DNA of 35,492 nt from Pyrinomonadaceae bacterium. Its GTDB lineage: Bacteria; Acidobacteriota; Blastocatellia; Pyrinomonadales; Pyrinomonadaceae. The stretch covers positions 1 to 35,492 of the forward strand of contig JALHNX010000022.1 in the NCBI GenBank assembly GCA_022843305.1, in the 5' to 3' direction. Positions 15,591 through 23,910 of the stretch are shown in pieces (the stretch's first letter is position 1; each line of letters opens with the position of its first letter). A program made the position numbers and the translations under genes. The notes beneath the pieces were generated by a model. The model had not been told where the DNA came from and did no database searches. It saw nothing but the letters and a program-made list of their open reading frames with translations.

Positions 15591-16667
15591 TTACGAGCCG
15601 TAAGAATAATAGTGAATTCCGTAATAGAGAATAAAGATCATCACGAACGCGAGAAAATAAAGTCCGGTCATAAAATAGGCTTCGGTAAAGAGCGATTTGT
15701 CGGGCAAAACGAGCATATTTCGCGCATCGGTCGGACCGCGCACGATTAAAACCCAGAGAATGGCGACGATCATCAGATGCCCGACGGCATCAAGCGTTCC
15801 GAACTCGAAAACCGCCAGCACAAAAACCGACATAAACCCGAGCGAAATCAAACGACCGACGACCGACACCGCGCCGAGCAGAATAAAGGTCACGAAAAAT
15901 TCGATAAAGCCCGAAACCTTCATAAAGATCGGCGGCGACATTCCCATCGTGACGTGCGGTTTGTCCGCCAAAACGGCAATCGTCCAATGCGAATAAGCAA
16001 ATTTTTCGACCGCCGCCCAGATCAGCGTTAATCCCGTGCAGGCAAAAAGCACGATAAAACCGGATTTCAGCAAGCCTTTGTTCGTCGTCTGCGAAACGGT
16101 CAGGTAATAACCGATGCCGAGAAAAATCATATAGTCGAGCATATGAAAAAGCCCGTAATTAAAGACGGCGGCGAGATACATCGCAAAAACGCCCAAGCCC
16201 GTTAAAAAAACCGTATAGCGCGAAATGACCGCCAAAGCCATGATGAGCTGAATCCACGGAACAACGGGCGAAGCGGTTTTCAGCTCGGGAGTCAGATAAA
16301 AACTCTCGCCGATTCCCAGAGCCCACCAGCCGAACAGCGCGAGGAAAAAAACTCCGGCGGCGGCGCGCATAATGTAGTTCGCGGCGTTGTCGAAAAGCTT
16401 CAGCTTTTTGTCGAATTCGCCTAAAATCCCTTCTTCGTAAATGTATCGGTCGGCGAGAAAAAACAGGTAGCACGCGGCGACCGACACGAGAAACATCTTG
16501 ACGAAAGTTCCGTCCAAAACTTCGCCGATCGGTGTCGGCGGTTTCGTCACGTCGTAATCGAAAAACCATTTGACGTGCGCGTCGGCTGAAATTGTGCAAA
16601 GCGTGATTAAAATGACGGATGTTAGCGATTGAAACGATTTTCGGTTGATGATGTTTTGAAAATTCAT
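15591..16667 (-). CDS. polytopic membrane protein, possibly DoxX-like, unknown function
   Basis: The protein is 358 residues when started at MNFQNIIN, chosen for the GGAGGA ribosome site 8 nt upstream; a longer frame reading runs through a repeat and is rejected. The N terminus has a hydrophobic segment followed by ADAHVKWFFDYD, then about eight to nine transmembrane helices. Conserved-looking polar residues in the membrane (HVKW near the start, HMLDY, the WAAVEKFAYSHW helix and FGTLDAVGHL) recall the DoxX/SURF4 type with histidines. This could support a redox or quinone role. It lies between the cytochrome-like gene and the DUF2490 gene in one direction. No family assignment is secure. Confidence 0.65.
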   Translation of the reverse strand: MNFQNIINRKSFQSLTSVILITLCTISADAHVKWFFDYDVTKPPTPIGEVLDGTFVKMFLVSVAACYLFFLADRYIYEEGILGEFDKKLKLFDNAANYIMRAAAGVFFLALFGWWALGIGESFYLTPELKTASPVVPWIQLIMALAVISRYTVFLTGLGVFAMYLAAVFNYGLFHMLDYMIFLGIGYYLTVSQTTNKGLLKSGFIVLFACTGLTLIWAAVEKFAYSHWTIAVLADKPHVTMGMSPPIFMKVSGFIEFFVTFILLGAVSVVGRLISLGFMSVFVLAVFEFGTLDAVGHLMIVAILWVLIVRGPTDARNMLVLPDKSLFTEAYFMTGLYFLAFVMIFILYYGIHYYSYGS

Positions 16668-16681
16668 TAAGTTTTTCCTCC

Positions 16682-16822
16682 GACTGGAGCGCAAGCGGCT
16701 TGCTTGCAATGAGCGCGTAAGCGCGAAAACGACGTTCGGGCAGAAATCAACTTGTATTTAAGCGAACGCCGTGACATCGCTGAAAAACGCGATGTTGCAA
16801 GCGAGCCGCTTGCGCTCCAGTC
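16682..16822. repeat. 141-bp MITE-like element with 28-bp terminal inverted repeats
   Basis: The left end (16682-16709) begins GACTGGAGCGCAAGCGGC, and the right end (16795-16822) is its complement with one mismatch in 28. The interior holds further small hairpins (GCGC-GTAA-GCGC, CATCGC-loop-GCGATG) and no gene. The right end abuts the stop codon of the cytochrome-like gene. The left end adjoins the ribosome site of the membrane-protein gene. No clear target duplication is seen. Confidence 0.85.
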
Positions 16823-18595
16823 TTAACTTTTTCCTTTTTTCGTATCGTGAACCCATTCGGACGCGAGCGGCGAATTCATCTTGACCCTGATTCCGAGATA
16901 ATCGCGGAATACGCCCTGCAAATTTCCGACTTGTTCAAGCTCGCCGCGCCGCATATATTCGGGACGACCGCTGTGCAAGGTCGGCGTGATAATGAAAAAA
17001 ACACGCGGCACCGCGCCGGTCGTAAAATCCTTTGAATTCTTTTGCGGGTCGCGCATATCCGTCAGATAATTTCCCTCGTCGAAATTGCGGACGTGGCACT
17101 GCATACAAGTCATTCCGCGTTCTTCAAAAATCCGCCGCCGCGCATCGCGCCAACCGGTTTCGGCAAAGCGAAACTGGCTTTGAATTTCGTATAAATTCAA
17201 AGTCGTGTCAATGTTGTTTCGTTTAATCGTGCCGTCGGGCAAAATTTGCGGAATCGCAATATTGCCTTTATCGTCGTCGTCAATCAGATGTTCCCAGCCT
17301 TTTTGAAATTGCGGATTGTTGGCATCGCTGACGGGCGGCGGAACGGGAACGTAAGACGTATTTTCTTTGTTCGCTTTGATCGAAGCGGCAAAACCGTCAA
17401 TCGGCGGGCTGATAAACGCCAGAACCTTTTTGTCGCCGCGCTCGACGGGACCGACTTTGATCGCGCCCAAAAGCCAGCCGTCGCCGTGCAGATATTTGCC
17501 CTTAGCGTCGTATTCGTTGCCGCCGCCAAGGCGCGAGTTATGCGGAATCGCCGCCAGATTCGCGCGCATTGCGGGGTCGTCCTTGTCGTGATAAGTGACG
17601 ACTTTCGTAATAAAATCCGCTAACGCTTCGCCGTATTTCGCTTTATCGTTTTTAACGAAAGGCTTCATATTTTCGCCGTCGAAAAACGTTTCGTGAAATA
17701 TTTTGGCAAAAATCAGATTATTTTTCTGACGCAGTTCTTCGGGGCGTTTCGCGTCAATGCCGCGGACAATCCGCATTCGCGGCATCAGATAAGCCTGTTC
17801 GGGCGCTTTGATGTTGAAATAAACCAGCCGCAGTTCGAAAACCTTTTTGTTGAGGCGCGGGCGCACAGCGATCAGTTTCCAATGCTCAGCGTTCCATTCC
17901 GGATTATACTGCGGGCTGTCGGGGTCGAGCGTCGGATTCTTGTGCAAACCTGCCAATTCCTTCAACGAATCACGGAAAAGCTGTTTGCCGTCGGTCGGCG
18001 AGATGTCCGAGCCCGGCTTGATCTGCTTGTCGGCTTCGATCTCGGCGATGCGCTGGAAAAGATTCGTGATGTTCCATTTTTCGTTCGCCGCTTTCAGGCG
18101 TTCGGGGTCAATAACCGTCACAAACGCGTCAACTTCGAGCGGTGCTTCCGGCATTTTCAATAATTGAACAGGCTTTTTGACGATTTTAACGTTAAATTCC
18201 TTGGTCACGGTGCGCGTCTGACGAGCTTTATCACGCGGGATTTCGGTAACTTTAACGACGAATTTTCCGCTTTTTCCGTCGCTCTTTTGCGGCGTCCAGT
18301 CAACCGTCAAAGTGTTCTGGTTAAACTTTGCCGATTTCGGTTTTTCAATCAATTCCGTCCGCACAAGATCGCCTTCTTCGTCAATCACTTCGATTCCGAA
18401 AAACCATCTTTGCCCAAGCCCGATTTCCTTGTGGTGCAAATCCATAATTTCGGGAAGTTGATTTTGAGTTTCGGCAGATTCAGTCAAATTTTCCCGATTC
18501 GTATTTACTTTGGTCGCAGTCAGACGCGGCAGCAGCGAAAGTCCGACAACCGCGCAAAATATGACAACAACAATTATTTGTAATCTCTTTTTCAT
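16823..18595 (-). CDS. secreted protein with single c-type haem motif
   Basis: The protein is 590 residues when started at MKKRLQII. A signal or anchor helix lies at about 5-22. A region near 50-145 reads like a beta-sandwich (GLGQRWFFGIEVIDEEGDL, NTLTVDWTPQKSDGKSGKFVVKV), similar to cadherin/Ig-type folds. The long middle is unrecognised. Near the C terminus MTCMQCHVRNFDEG carries CxxCH (Cys497, Cys500, His501), a covalent haem-c site. A single motif in a protein this large points to a monohaem periplasmic redox enzyme or oxidase-like protein. It is the first gene of a minus-strand run with the membrane protein and DUF2490 gene. An AAAAATTGC/GCAATTTTT inverted repeat lies upstream at 18606-18632. 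Confidence 0.7.
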   Translation of the reverse strand: MKKRLQIIVVVIFCAVVGLSLLPRLTATKVNTNRENLTESAETQNQLPEIMDLHHKEIGLGQRWFFGIEVIDEEGDLVRTELIEKPKSAKFNQNTLTVDWTPQKSDGKSGKFVVKVTEIPRDKARQTRTVTKEFNVKIVKKPVQLLKMPEAPLEVDAFVTVIDPERLKAANEKWNITNLFQRIAEIEADKQIKPGSDISPTDGKQLFRDSLKELAGLHKNPTLDPDSPQYNPEWNAEHWKLIAVRPRLNKKVFELRLVYFNIKAPEQAYLMPRMRIVRGIDAKRPEELRQKNNLIFAKIFHETFFDGENMKPFVKNDKAKYGEALADFITKVVTYHDKDDPAMRANLAAIPHNSRLGGGNEYDAKGKYLHGDGWLLGAIKVGPVERGDKKVLAFISPPIDGFAASIKANKENTSYVPVPPPVSDANNPQFQKGWEHLIDDDDKGNIAIPQILPDGTIKRNNIDTTLNLYEIQSQFRFAETGWRDARRRIFEERGMTCMQCHVRNFDEGNYLTDMRDPQKNSKDFTTGAVPRVFFIITPTLHSGRPEYMRRGELEQVGNLQGVFRDYLGIRVKMNSPLASEWVHDTKKGKS

Positions 18596-18834
18596 ATTGA
18601 ATAATAAAAATTGCAATTGCCTTGCAATTTTTGAGTTTTCACAAAATCTTCTAAAATTTCCAATAGTGCAGGGATATTTTTAAATGCGTATTTTCGGCGG
18701 TTATTCTGCCAAAATAATTTCTGTTTTGCAAGAAAGTTCGAAATAATTTTCCGGTTTCGACCGAAAAGCGGAATTGTTTTCCGATTTAAGTTACAATTTT
18801 GGTAAATCGAAGCGGTTATCCGGCATAAATCTGA
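18596..18834. other. divergent intergenic region
   Basis: This 239-bp, AT-rich region lies between two divergent genes. It holds an inverted repeat AAAAATTGC (18606-18614) / GCAATTTTT (18624-18632) in the leader of the cytochrome-like gene. On the plus strand, TACAAT at 18792-18797 could be a -10 for the ABC exporter. No -35 at the right distance and no further gene are seen. Confidence 0.5.
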
Positions 18835-20646
18835 ATGGAAGAAATTAAAAAATTCGCGCGTTATTTTAAGCCTTACAAATGGAATGTCATTGTCGGCGTC
18901 CTGTTTATTTTCTGCGGGATGCTGTTCGGTCTTTACGTTCCTTATCTCGTCGGCGACGCGATTGACGATGTTAAAACGAGTCTTTACAACAAAACTCTGA
19001 CGGTCGGGAAAATCAGTTTTCACATCGGTTTGATCTTGCTTATCAGCCTGATCAGCGCGGTTTTTCTGTTCTGGCAGCGGCGGCTTTTGATTAATGCTTC
19101 GCGGCACATCGAATACGATATGCGGCGCGATTTCTACGCCGCGCTCGTTCACCAGCCACTTGATTTTTTCCAAAACAACCGCGTCGGCGATCTGATGGCG
19201 CGCGCAACGAACGATCTCGGCGCAGTCAGGCAGATTGTCGGACCGATGATCCTTTATTCGTTTCAGGCGATTTTCGCCTTGATAATCGTTTTGCCGATCA
19301 TGCTCAGCATCAGCGTCAAATTAACGCTTCTGATGCTGATCCCGATGCCGCTCGTTTCGTTGACGGTCAAATATCTCGGCGAACAGATACATATTCGTTT
19401 CGAGAAAATTCAGGAATATTTTTCTACGATCACGGCACGTGCGCAGGAAAATCTGACCGGCGTGCGCGTTATTCGCGCCTACGCGCAGGAAGACGCGGAG
19501 ATCGAAAAGTTTCAGGAACTTAACCGCGAATATGCCGAACGAAACTTAAAGCTCGTCAAATACGCGGCGGCGATGCGCCCGCTTTTGTTTTTCTTTATCG
19601 GTCTCGGATTCGTCATCATCGTCGCGGTCGGCGTACCGATGGCAGTGCGCGGCGAGATCACGGCGGGCGATTTTACGGCGTTCATTCTTTATCTCCAAAG
19701 AATGATCTGGTATCTCATCGCTTTGGGCTACGTCGTCAATCTTTACCAGCGCGGAACGGCGAGTTTGAAACGCTTTAACGCGATTCTGGAAACCGTGCCG
19801 ACCATCAAAGACGACGCGGAAGCAAAACAGCAGCCGCCGATTCGGGGCAAGATCGAATTTAAAGATTTGACGTTTGCCTACAACGGAAAGCCGGTTCTGG
19901 AAAACATAAATCTGACGGTCGAACAGGGCAAAACCGTCGCGCTGGTCGGCAAAACCGGCAGCGGAAAATCAACGCTCGTCACCTTAGTTCCGCGCCTTTT
20001 GGACGCACCCGAAGGCTCGGTCTTGATCGACGGCATCCCGATTCGGCATTACAAACTCGAACAACTGAGAAAATCAATCGGTTTCGTCCCGCAGGAAACT
20101 TTTCTTTTTTCCGACAGCATCGCCGAAAACATCGCGTTCGGAGTGGAGAGTGGAGAGTCGAGAGTGGAGAGTAAAAATACATCTTCCGACTCTCCACTCT
20201 CCACTCTCCATTCCCGACTAACCGTAGAAAAAGCCGCTGTGATTGCCGGATTAGCCGAAGACATCGAAGGTTTCGAGTATAAATACGAACAGCGCGTCGG
20301 CGAACGCGGCATTACGCTTTCGGGCGGACAGAAACAGCGCACGGCGATTGCCCGCGCCGTGATGCGCAATCCGCGCATTTTGATTTTGGACGATTCGCTT
20401 TCGGCGGTTGATACTTACACGGAAGAAAAAATTCTCGGCGGTCTGCGCGATGTCCGCGAAGACCGCACGACCTTGATCGTTTCGCACCGCATCTCGACGA
20501 TCCGCGATGCCGATCTGATCTGCGTTCTTTCGGACGGAAAAATTATCGAACGCGGCACGCACGAAGAATTGATAAATTTGGGCGGTGAATACGCCGATCT
20601 TTACGAACGACAACTTTTGGAAGAAGAACTGGAGGCGACCGATTGA
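18835..20646 (+). CDS. ABC exporter, fused membrane and ATPase domains, with in-frame repeat insertion
   Basis: This 603-residue type I ABC half-transporter has six transmembrane helices within about 15-310. The ATPase domain has Walker [10 protein letters not shown] (372-380), a Q-loop in FVPQETFLF, the signature LSGGQKQR, Walker [13 protein letters not shown] and the H-loop SHR. It resembles MdlA/MdlB or MsbA-type multidrug and lipid exporters that act as dimers. Residues about 437-461, between FG and LTVEKAA, are not expected: homologues have only a few residues here. This stretch is encoded by a palindromic repeat (20140-20217) inserted in frame. It falls in the helical subdomain, between Q-loop and signature, and leaves all catalytic motifs intact. 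Substrate unknown. Confidence 0.93.
   Translation: MEEIKKFARYFKPYKWNVIVGVLFIFCGMLFGLYVPYLVGDAIDDVKTSLYNKTLTVGKISFHIGLILLISLISAVFLFWQRRLLINASRHIEYDMRRDFYAALVHQPLDFFQNNRVGDLMARATNDLGAVRQIVGPMILYSFQAIFALIIVLPIMLSISVKLTLLMLIPMPLVSLTVKYLGEQIHIRFEKIQEYFSTITARAQENLTGVRVIRAYAQEDAEIEKFQELNREYAERNLKLVKYAAAMRPLLFFFIGLGFVIIVAVGVPMAVRGEITAGDFTAFILYLQRMIWYLIALGYVVNLYQRGTASLKRFNAILETVPTIKDDAEAKQQPPIRGKIEFKDLTFAYNGKPVLENINLTVEQGKTVALVGKTGSGKSTLVTLVPRLLDAPEGSVLIDGIPIRHYKLEQLRKSIGFVPQETFLFSDSIAENIAFGVESGESRVESKNTSSDSPLSTLHSRLTVEKAAVIAGLAEDIEGFEYKYEQRVGERGITLSGGQKQRTAIARAVMRNPRILILDDSLSAVDTYTEEKILGGLRDVREDRTTLIVSHRISTIRDADLICVLSDGKIIERGTHEELINLGGEYADLYERQLLEEELEATD
20140..20217. repeat. GGAGAGT-type palindrome inserted in frame in the ABC exporter gene
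   Basis: The left arm GAGTGGAGAGTGGAGAGTC (20141-20159) and its exact complement (20188-20206) form a 19-bp perfect stem. The 7-base unit GAGAGTG repeats within the arms and in the left side of the loop. The whole is translated as part of the exporter (residues about 437-461, acidic and serine-rich). Its arm-and-heptamer design matches the intergenic palindromes of this window. Confidence 0.85.
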
Positions 20647-20685
20647 TTGCGATTTGCGATTGAAAAGTCCTAAAAACAAAAAATT

Positions 20686-21126
20686 ATGAGTCAAAATGTC
20701 GAACAAAGTTACAAAACGTTAATGCTTATCTGGTTTGCGCTGCTCGCTTCGCAAATAATGTTTCTGGTCGTGATCTTTTTCGCCAAACCCGAAGTTTTCA
20801 GATTTGATTTCGGAAAACCTTTGTTCGGCGAAAATGCGGTGATGGTTCTGGCTTTCGCCGCGCTGGCGATCACCAATTTCGCGCTTTCTTTCATTATGAA
20901 AAAACGCGCCTTCGATCAGGCAATCGAAAAACAGGAAATTTCCTACGTGCAGACCGGCTTGATCCTCGCCTGCGCTTTCTGCGAATCAATTTCACTGCTC
21001 GGAATGGTGCTCGCGTTCGCCTTTTCGTATCAGTATTTTTTCCTCTGGTTCGCGCTCGGCATTTTGGGCATTCTGCTTCATTTTCCGCGACGCGACGATG
21101 TCATCGCCGCGAGCTATAAAAAATAA
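20686..21126 (+). CDS. small four-helix membrane protein, unknown function
   Basis: The 146-residue protein has four predicted transmembrane helices, at about 12-33, 50-70, 86-108 and 111-130. Its charged cytoplasmic loop (KKRAFDQAIEKQEI) and C terminus (PRRDDVIAASYKK) are consistent with an inner-membrane location. No family is recognised. It lies 39 bp after the ABC exporter in the same direction and is probably co-transcribed. The gap contains a TGCGATT tandem repeat (around 20645-20662) of the same short-unit style as other repeats here. A role linked to the exporter is a guess from position only. Confidence 0.7.
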   Translation: MSQNVEQSYKTLMLIWFALLASQIMFLVVIFFAKPEVFRFDFGKPLFGENAVMVLAFAALAITNFALSFIMKKRAFDQAIEKQEISYVQTGLILACAFCESISLLGMVLAFAFSYQYFFLWFALGILGILLHFPRRDDVIAASYKK

Positions 21127-21143
21127 ATTCGCAGAGAAGAACT

Positions 21144-21620
21144 ATGAAAAAAAATTCTGCTTTTGCTCTTTATCACTGCCTTTTTGTCAGTTCCCGCTTT
21201 CCCGCAGATATTGGCGCAGATCGTAAAGAGAATGGATTCGCATCAAAAAGCCTTAAAATCACTTCGCGCAGACGTAACGATCAACAAATTCTCGGTTCAG
21301 TTCGGCGGAACTTCCACAAAGGAATGCGCGGTCAAATTCATTCCGGCGAACGATTATTTCCTGCGCCTCGATTCGACCAAACCGGTGACGGAGAGCTTTC
21401 TGGCGGTTAAAAATCAATCTCTCGTTTAGCTTCCCGAAACGCGGTCGGCTAACACAGGAACGATGCAAAAACGCCCGAAGCGATCGAAAAACTGATAAGC
21501 GCGGGTTTCGAGATTCTGACGGAAGACCAAACAAAAATCGTCGGCAAAGTTTCGCTCGAAAATCTTTCCAAATTGGCGGAAATCGCGGAAGTGCGGTATA
21601 TCTTCCCGAATTTGAAATAA
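21144..21620 (+). pseudogene. decayed LolA-like secreted protein gene
   Basis: The ATG at 21144 is followed by eight A residues. With seven, the frame would read MKKILLLLFITAFLSVPAFPQ, a good signal peptide. It would continue as LAQIVKRMDSHQKALKSLRADVTI and FIPANDYFLRLDSTKPV, which look like the start of a LolA-type carrier or related acidobacterial protein. That frame meets a TAG at 21427-21429 and then continues with LPETRSANTGT. Another frame (21453-21620) carries EAIEKLISAGFEILTEDQ...RYIFPNLK, which looks like the end of a different or internally deleted protein. The gene thus has a frameshift in an A-run, a stop and a junction. The A8 tract could in principle be phase-variable, but the later damage argues for a dead gene. 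Confidence 0.75.
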
Positions 21621-21625
21621 AATTT

Positions 21626-21776
21626 TTGCCGGGAGCGCAGACAGCCTTGCCTGCAACGCCGCTTGAAAAGCGGTGTAAAAGCGTTTCATTACAAAACAAT
21701 TTGTAATGAAACGCTTTTAGATTGCTCCGCTATCGCTCCACAATCTTGCAGGCAAGGATGCCTGCGCTCCCGGCAA
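21626..21776. repeat. nested palindromic element, 151 bp
   Basis: The outer arms at 21626-21656 and 21746-21776 are 31 bp with two mismatches (core GGAGCGCAG..CCTTGCCTGCAA). Inside, AAAAGCGTTTCATTACAAA (21677-21695) and its exact complement (21700-21718) form a perfect 19-bp stem with a 4-base loop, beside a small CCGCTT-GAA-AAGCGG hairpin. It lies between the decayed gene and the convergent FAD monooxygenase. The inner hairpin could terminate transcription from both sides. Confidence 0.85.
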
Positions 21777-21798
21777 AGCAAAAATTCCGCATCGGAAC

Positions 21799-23316
21799 TC
21801 AGAATCTGCTCAAATACGCTCTCAAGTCCTCGCCCGAAACGTCTTCGGAAATCAAACCGATGTAATTATCGGGGCGCAGCAGAACGCTGAAGGTTTTCGA
21901 CGCGCCGAAAATTTCCGCGATATTCGGATAAAGCGGCATTTCGTGAAAATCCGTAAAATCGTCGGCGGAAAATTCCGGCGGTTTGTTTGCGCCGTCGAAA
22001 AACGTCAGCAGATGAAATTTCGGCGCTTTTAACTTTTCATAAACGCTCGCGCCGTCAATTTCAAAATACGGCATTCGATCGCCCGCTTTGACTTTGAATA
22101 AGCCGTTATTTTGGCTCAAAGAAGATTTGCGGTAATTGATGCCGATCTGCGAAACGAGCGGGAAAATGAATTTCTTGACCGCGTCGAACTGGAGCGCGAA
22201 ATTGGCGATAAAGGGGAAAATTTTCGTGCGGAAAAACGCGACGAACCATTCGTCGCTCGCGCCGAGATCGAAGGCGCGGTCGGTCGTCTGCAAAAGTCTT
22301 TTCGCGTTTGCCGAGCGTTCTTCGTCGTAAGTTTCGAGCAGCGATAAACTCGCTTTTCCCCGGAGAACCGCCGCGAGTTTCCACGCCAGATTGTAGCCGT
22401 CCTGAATTCCCGTGTTCATTCCCTGCGCGCCCGCCGGCGTGTGAATATGCGCCGCGTCGCCCGCGACGAAACATCTGCCGTTCGAAAATTTATTGACGCG
22501 GCGCGAATGAACTTTGTAAACCGAAAACCAGTTGACGTCGTGAATGTCCAATTCGAGTTCGGTGTCTTTTTTGATCTGCGCCTCGATTTCCTCGTATAGA
22601 ATCTCGCCTTCGTCCGCCGCGTGACCTTCGGGAAAAGTGCCGACGATGCGGAAATGATTCGCGCCGACCATCGGGAAAAACGCGGTGATCGTGTTCTGCG
22701 CCAGACAAACATAGAGCGAATCGTGCGCGAAACGCCAGTCAACCTGCGCGTCCGCCACGTAAAAAAGCCGCTCGAACGTGCTGCCTTCAAACGTCAAACC
22801 GAGCGCGGTGCGGACCAGACTTTTCGCGCCGTCGCAGCCGACCAGAAATTTTGCTTCGATAATTTCCGTTTCGCCGTCCGCCTTTTTAACGTTCGCCTTA
22901 ACACCCGCTTCCGTCTGCGACAACCCGGCAAGTTCGGTTTGCCATTGCACGTCTTTGCCGTTCGATTTAATAAAATCGTAAAGCAGTTTTTCGTGCTTTC
23001 CCTGCTCGACGATGAGCAGAAAAGGATACGGACTCATACCTTCGCCGATCTTGGAAAGCTCGACCGCGCCGCGCACGTCGCCGCCTTCGACAAAGCTCGC
23101 TTTTTCGGTGATCCAGCCCTGTTCGACGAGCTTTCCTGAAAGTCCGATCTGCTCGTAAATCTCCAAAGTCCGCGCCTGCACGCCGATCGCTTTTGAAAAC
23201 GGCGTGGTCGTTTCCTTTTTGTCCAGAATCACGAAATCAACATTATGACGAATCAATTGACAAGCCAGCGCAAGTCCGGTCGGTCCCGCGCCGACAATGA
23301 CAATATCTGTTTTCAT
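21799..23316 (-). CDS. FAD-dependent aromatic-ring monooxygenase (PheA/TfdB type)
   Basis: This 505-residue class A flavoprotein hydroxylase has the Rossmann motif VGAGPTG (8-14), the DG motif in LVGCDGAKSLVR (Asp162, Gly163) and the GD motif VAGDAAHIHTPAGAQGMNTGIQDGYNLAWKL region with Asp287. The C-terminal third resembles the thioredoxin-like tail of phenol or 3-(3-hydroxyphenyl)propionate hydroxylases. These enzymes use NAD(P)H and O2 to hydroxylate an aromatic ring, or modify polyketides and antibiotics. No ring-cleavage or degradation genes are nearby, so the substrate is unknown. A GAGGGAA ribosome site fixes the start. It is divergent from the H1-like gene. Confidence 0.9.
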   Translation of the reverse strand: MKTDIVIVGAGPTGLALACQLIRHNVDFVILDKKETTTPFSKAIGVQARTLEIYEQIGLSGKLVEQGWITEKASFVEGGDVRGAVELSKIGEGMSPYPFLLIVEQGKHEKLLYDFIKSNGKDVQWQTELAGLSQTEAGVKANVKKADGETEIIEAKFLVGCDGAKSLVRTALGLTFEGSTFERLFYVADAQVDWRFAHDSLYVCLAQNTITAFFPMVGANHFRIVGTFPEGHAADEGEILYEEIEAQIKKDTELELDIHDVNWFSVYKVHSRRVNKFSNGRCFVAGDAAHIHTPAGAQGMNTGIQDGYNLAWKLAAVLRGKASLSLLETYDEERSANAKRLLQTTDRAFDLGASDEWFVAFFRTKIFPFIANFALQFDAVKKFIFPLVSQIGINYRKSSLSQNNGLFKVKAGDRMPYFEIDGASVYEKLKAPKFHLLTFFDGANKPPEFSADDFTDFHEMPLYPNIAEIFGASKTFSVLLRPDNYIGLISEDVSGEDLRAYLSRF

Positions 23317-23377
23317 AGAAATTCCCTCAAAAAACGCTAATAAAAAAAATTGTATCTTTTTTTCGCGCCGGGTGCTA

Positions 23378-23412
23378 AATTGAATTTACAAACCAGCTTT
23401 GTAAATTCAATT
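23378..23412 (+). promoter_or_regulatory. perfect 15-bp inverted repeat at the H1-like gene ribosome site
   Basis: AATTGAATTTACAAA (23378-23392) and its exact complement (23398-23412) are separated by CCAGC. The element ends one or two bases before the Shine-Dalgarno sequence AAGGGAAGG of the H1-like gene and lies in the region between two divergent genes. It could be an operator or an mRNA hairpin controlling translation. The loop is too small and the stem too AT-rich for a typical terminator. Confidence 0.7.
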
Positions 23413-23427
23413 AAGGGAAGGTGAAAT

Positions 23428-23874
23428 ATGGCAGTAAAAAAAGAAAATCAAAAAACGACGAAGAAAACTTCGGCTCCCGCCAAATCGACAACGAAAAGCG
23501 CGGCTTCGGCAAAATCGAAATCCGCACCGAAAAAAACGACGAAGAAAACTTCGTCGCCGGTTTTAGAGACCGCGAAAGACGTCGCGGGCGAAATTTTGAT
23601 CGGCGCGGCAACCGGCGCGGCGGTCAGCGCGTTAAACGTCGCCGCGGAAGCGGTCGGCGGTTTGCTCGAAAGCGGCGGCGGGAAAAAAACTTCCGCGCCG
23701 AAAGCCAAGAGCGGCGGCAATTCGTCGGCAAGCAAGGCAAAAGCGGCAAAACCGAAAGCCGCCGCGAAAACCGCAAAACCTGCAAAAACTTCCGCTTCGT
23801 CCAAAACGAAAAGCGGCGCGACAGCAGGCAAAAGCGGCACGAAAAGCTCTAAAACAACTAAAACGAACAAGTAA
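23428..23874 (+). CDS. lysine/alanine-rich histone H1-like protein with hydrophobic core segment
   Basis: In this 148-residue protein, residues 1-44 and 84-148 are low-complexity Lys/Ala/Ser/Thr tracts (KKTTKKTSSP, AAKPKAAAKTAKPAK), like the tails of bacterial H1-like nucleoid proteins (Hc1, AlgP type). Residues about 45-81 differ: VLETAKDVAGEILIGAATGAA and AVSALNVAAEAVGGLLE form an amphipathic or weakly hydrophobic, glycine-containing helix that could mediate dimerisation or membrane contact. The basic tails probably bind DNA. The ribosome site (GGGAAGG) is strong, suggesting high expression. The low-complexity DNA contains direct repeats of AAAACGACGAAGAAAACTTCG-like segments. Function is inferred from composition. 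Confidence 0.75.
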   Translation: MAVKKENQKTTKKTSAPAKSTTKSAASAKSKSAPKKTTKKTSSPVLETAKDVAGEILIGAATGAAVSALNVAAEAVGGLLESGGGKKTSAPKAKSGGNSSASKAKAAKPKAAAKTAKPAKTSASSKTKSGATAGKSGTKSSKTTKTNK

Positions 23875-23910
23875 ATAACCAAAAGTCAACTCAAAATTCG
23901 CTTTAAGTTC

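Noticed and set aside
17693-18163. Open frame of 156 codons on the plus strand within the CxxCH protein gene
   Set aside because: It is antisense to the recognised secreted protein, without start signals or recognisable motifs.
23421-23852. Alternative frame (143 codons) overlapping the H1-like gene on the same strand
   Set aside because: Its Arg/Lys/Glu-rich product results from reading the low-complexity AAAACGACG-type repeats out of frame. The chosen frame has the ribosome site and a structured centre.
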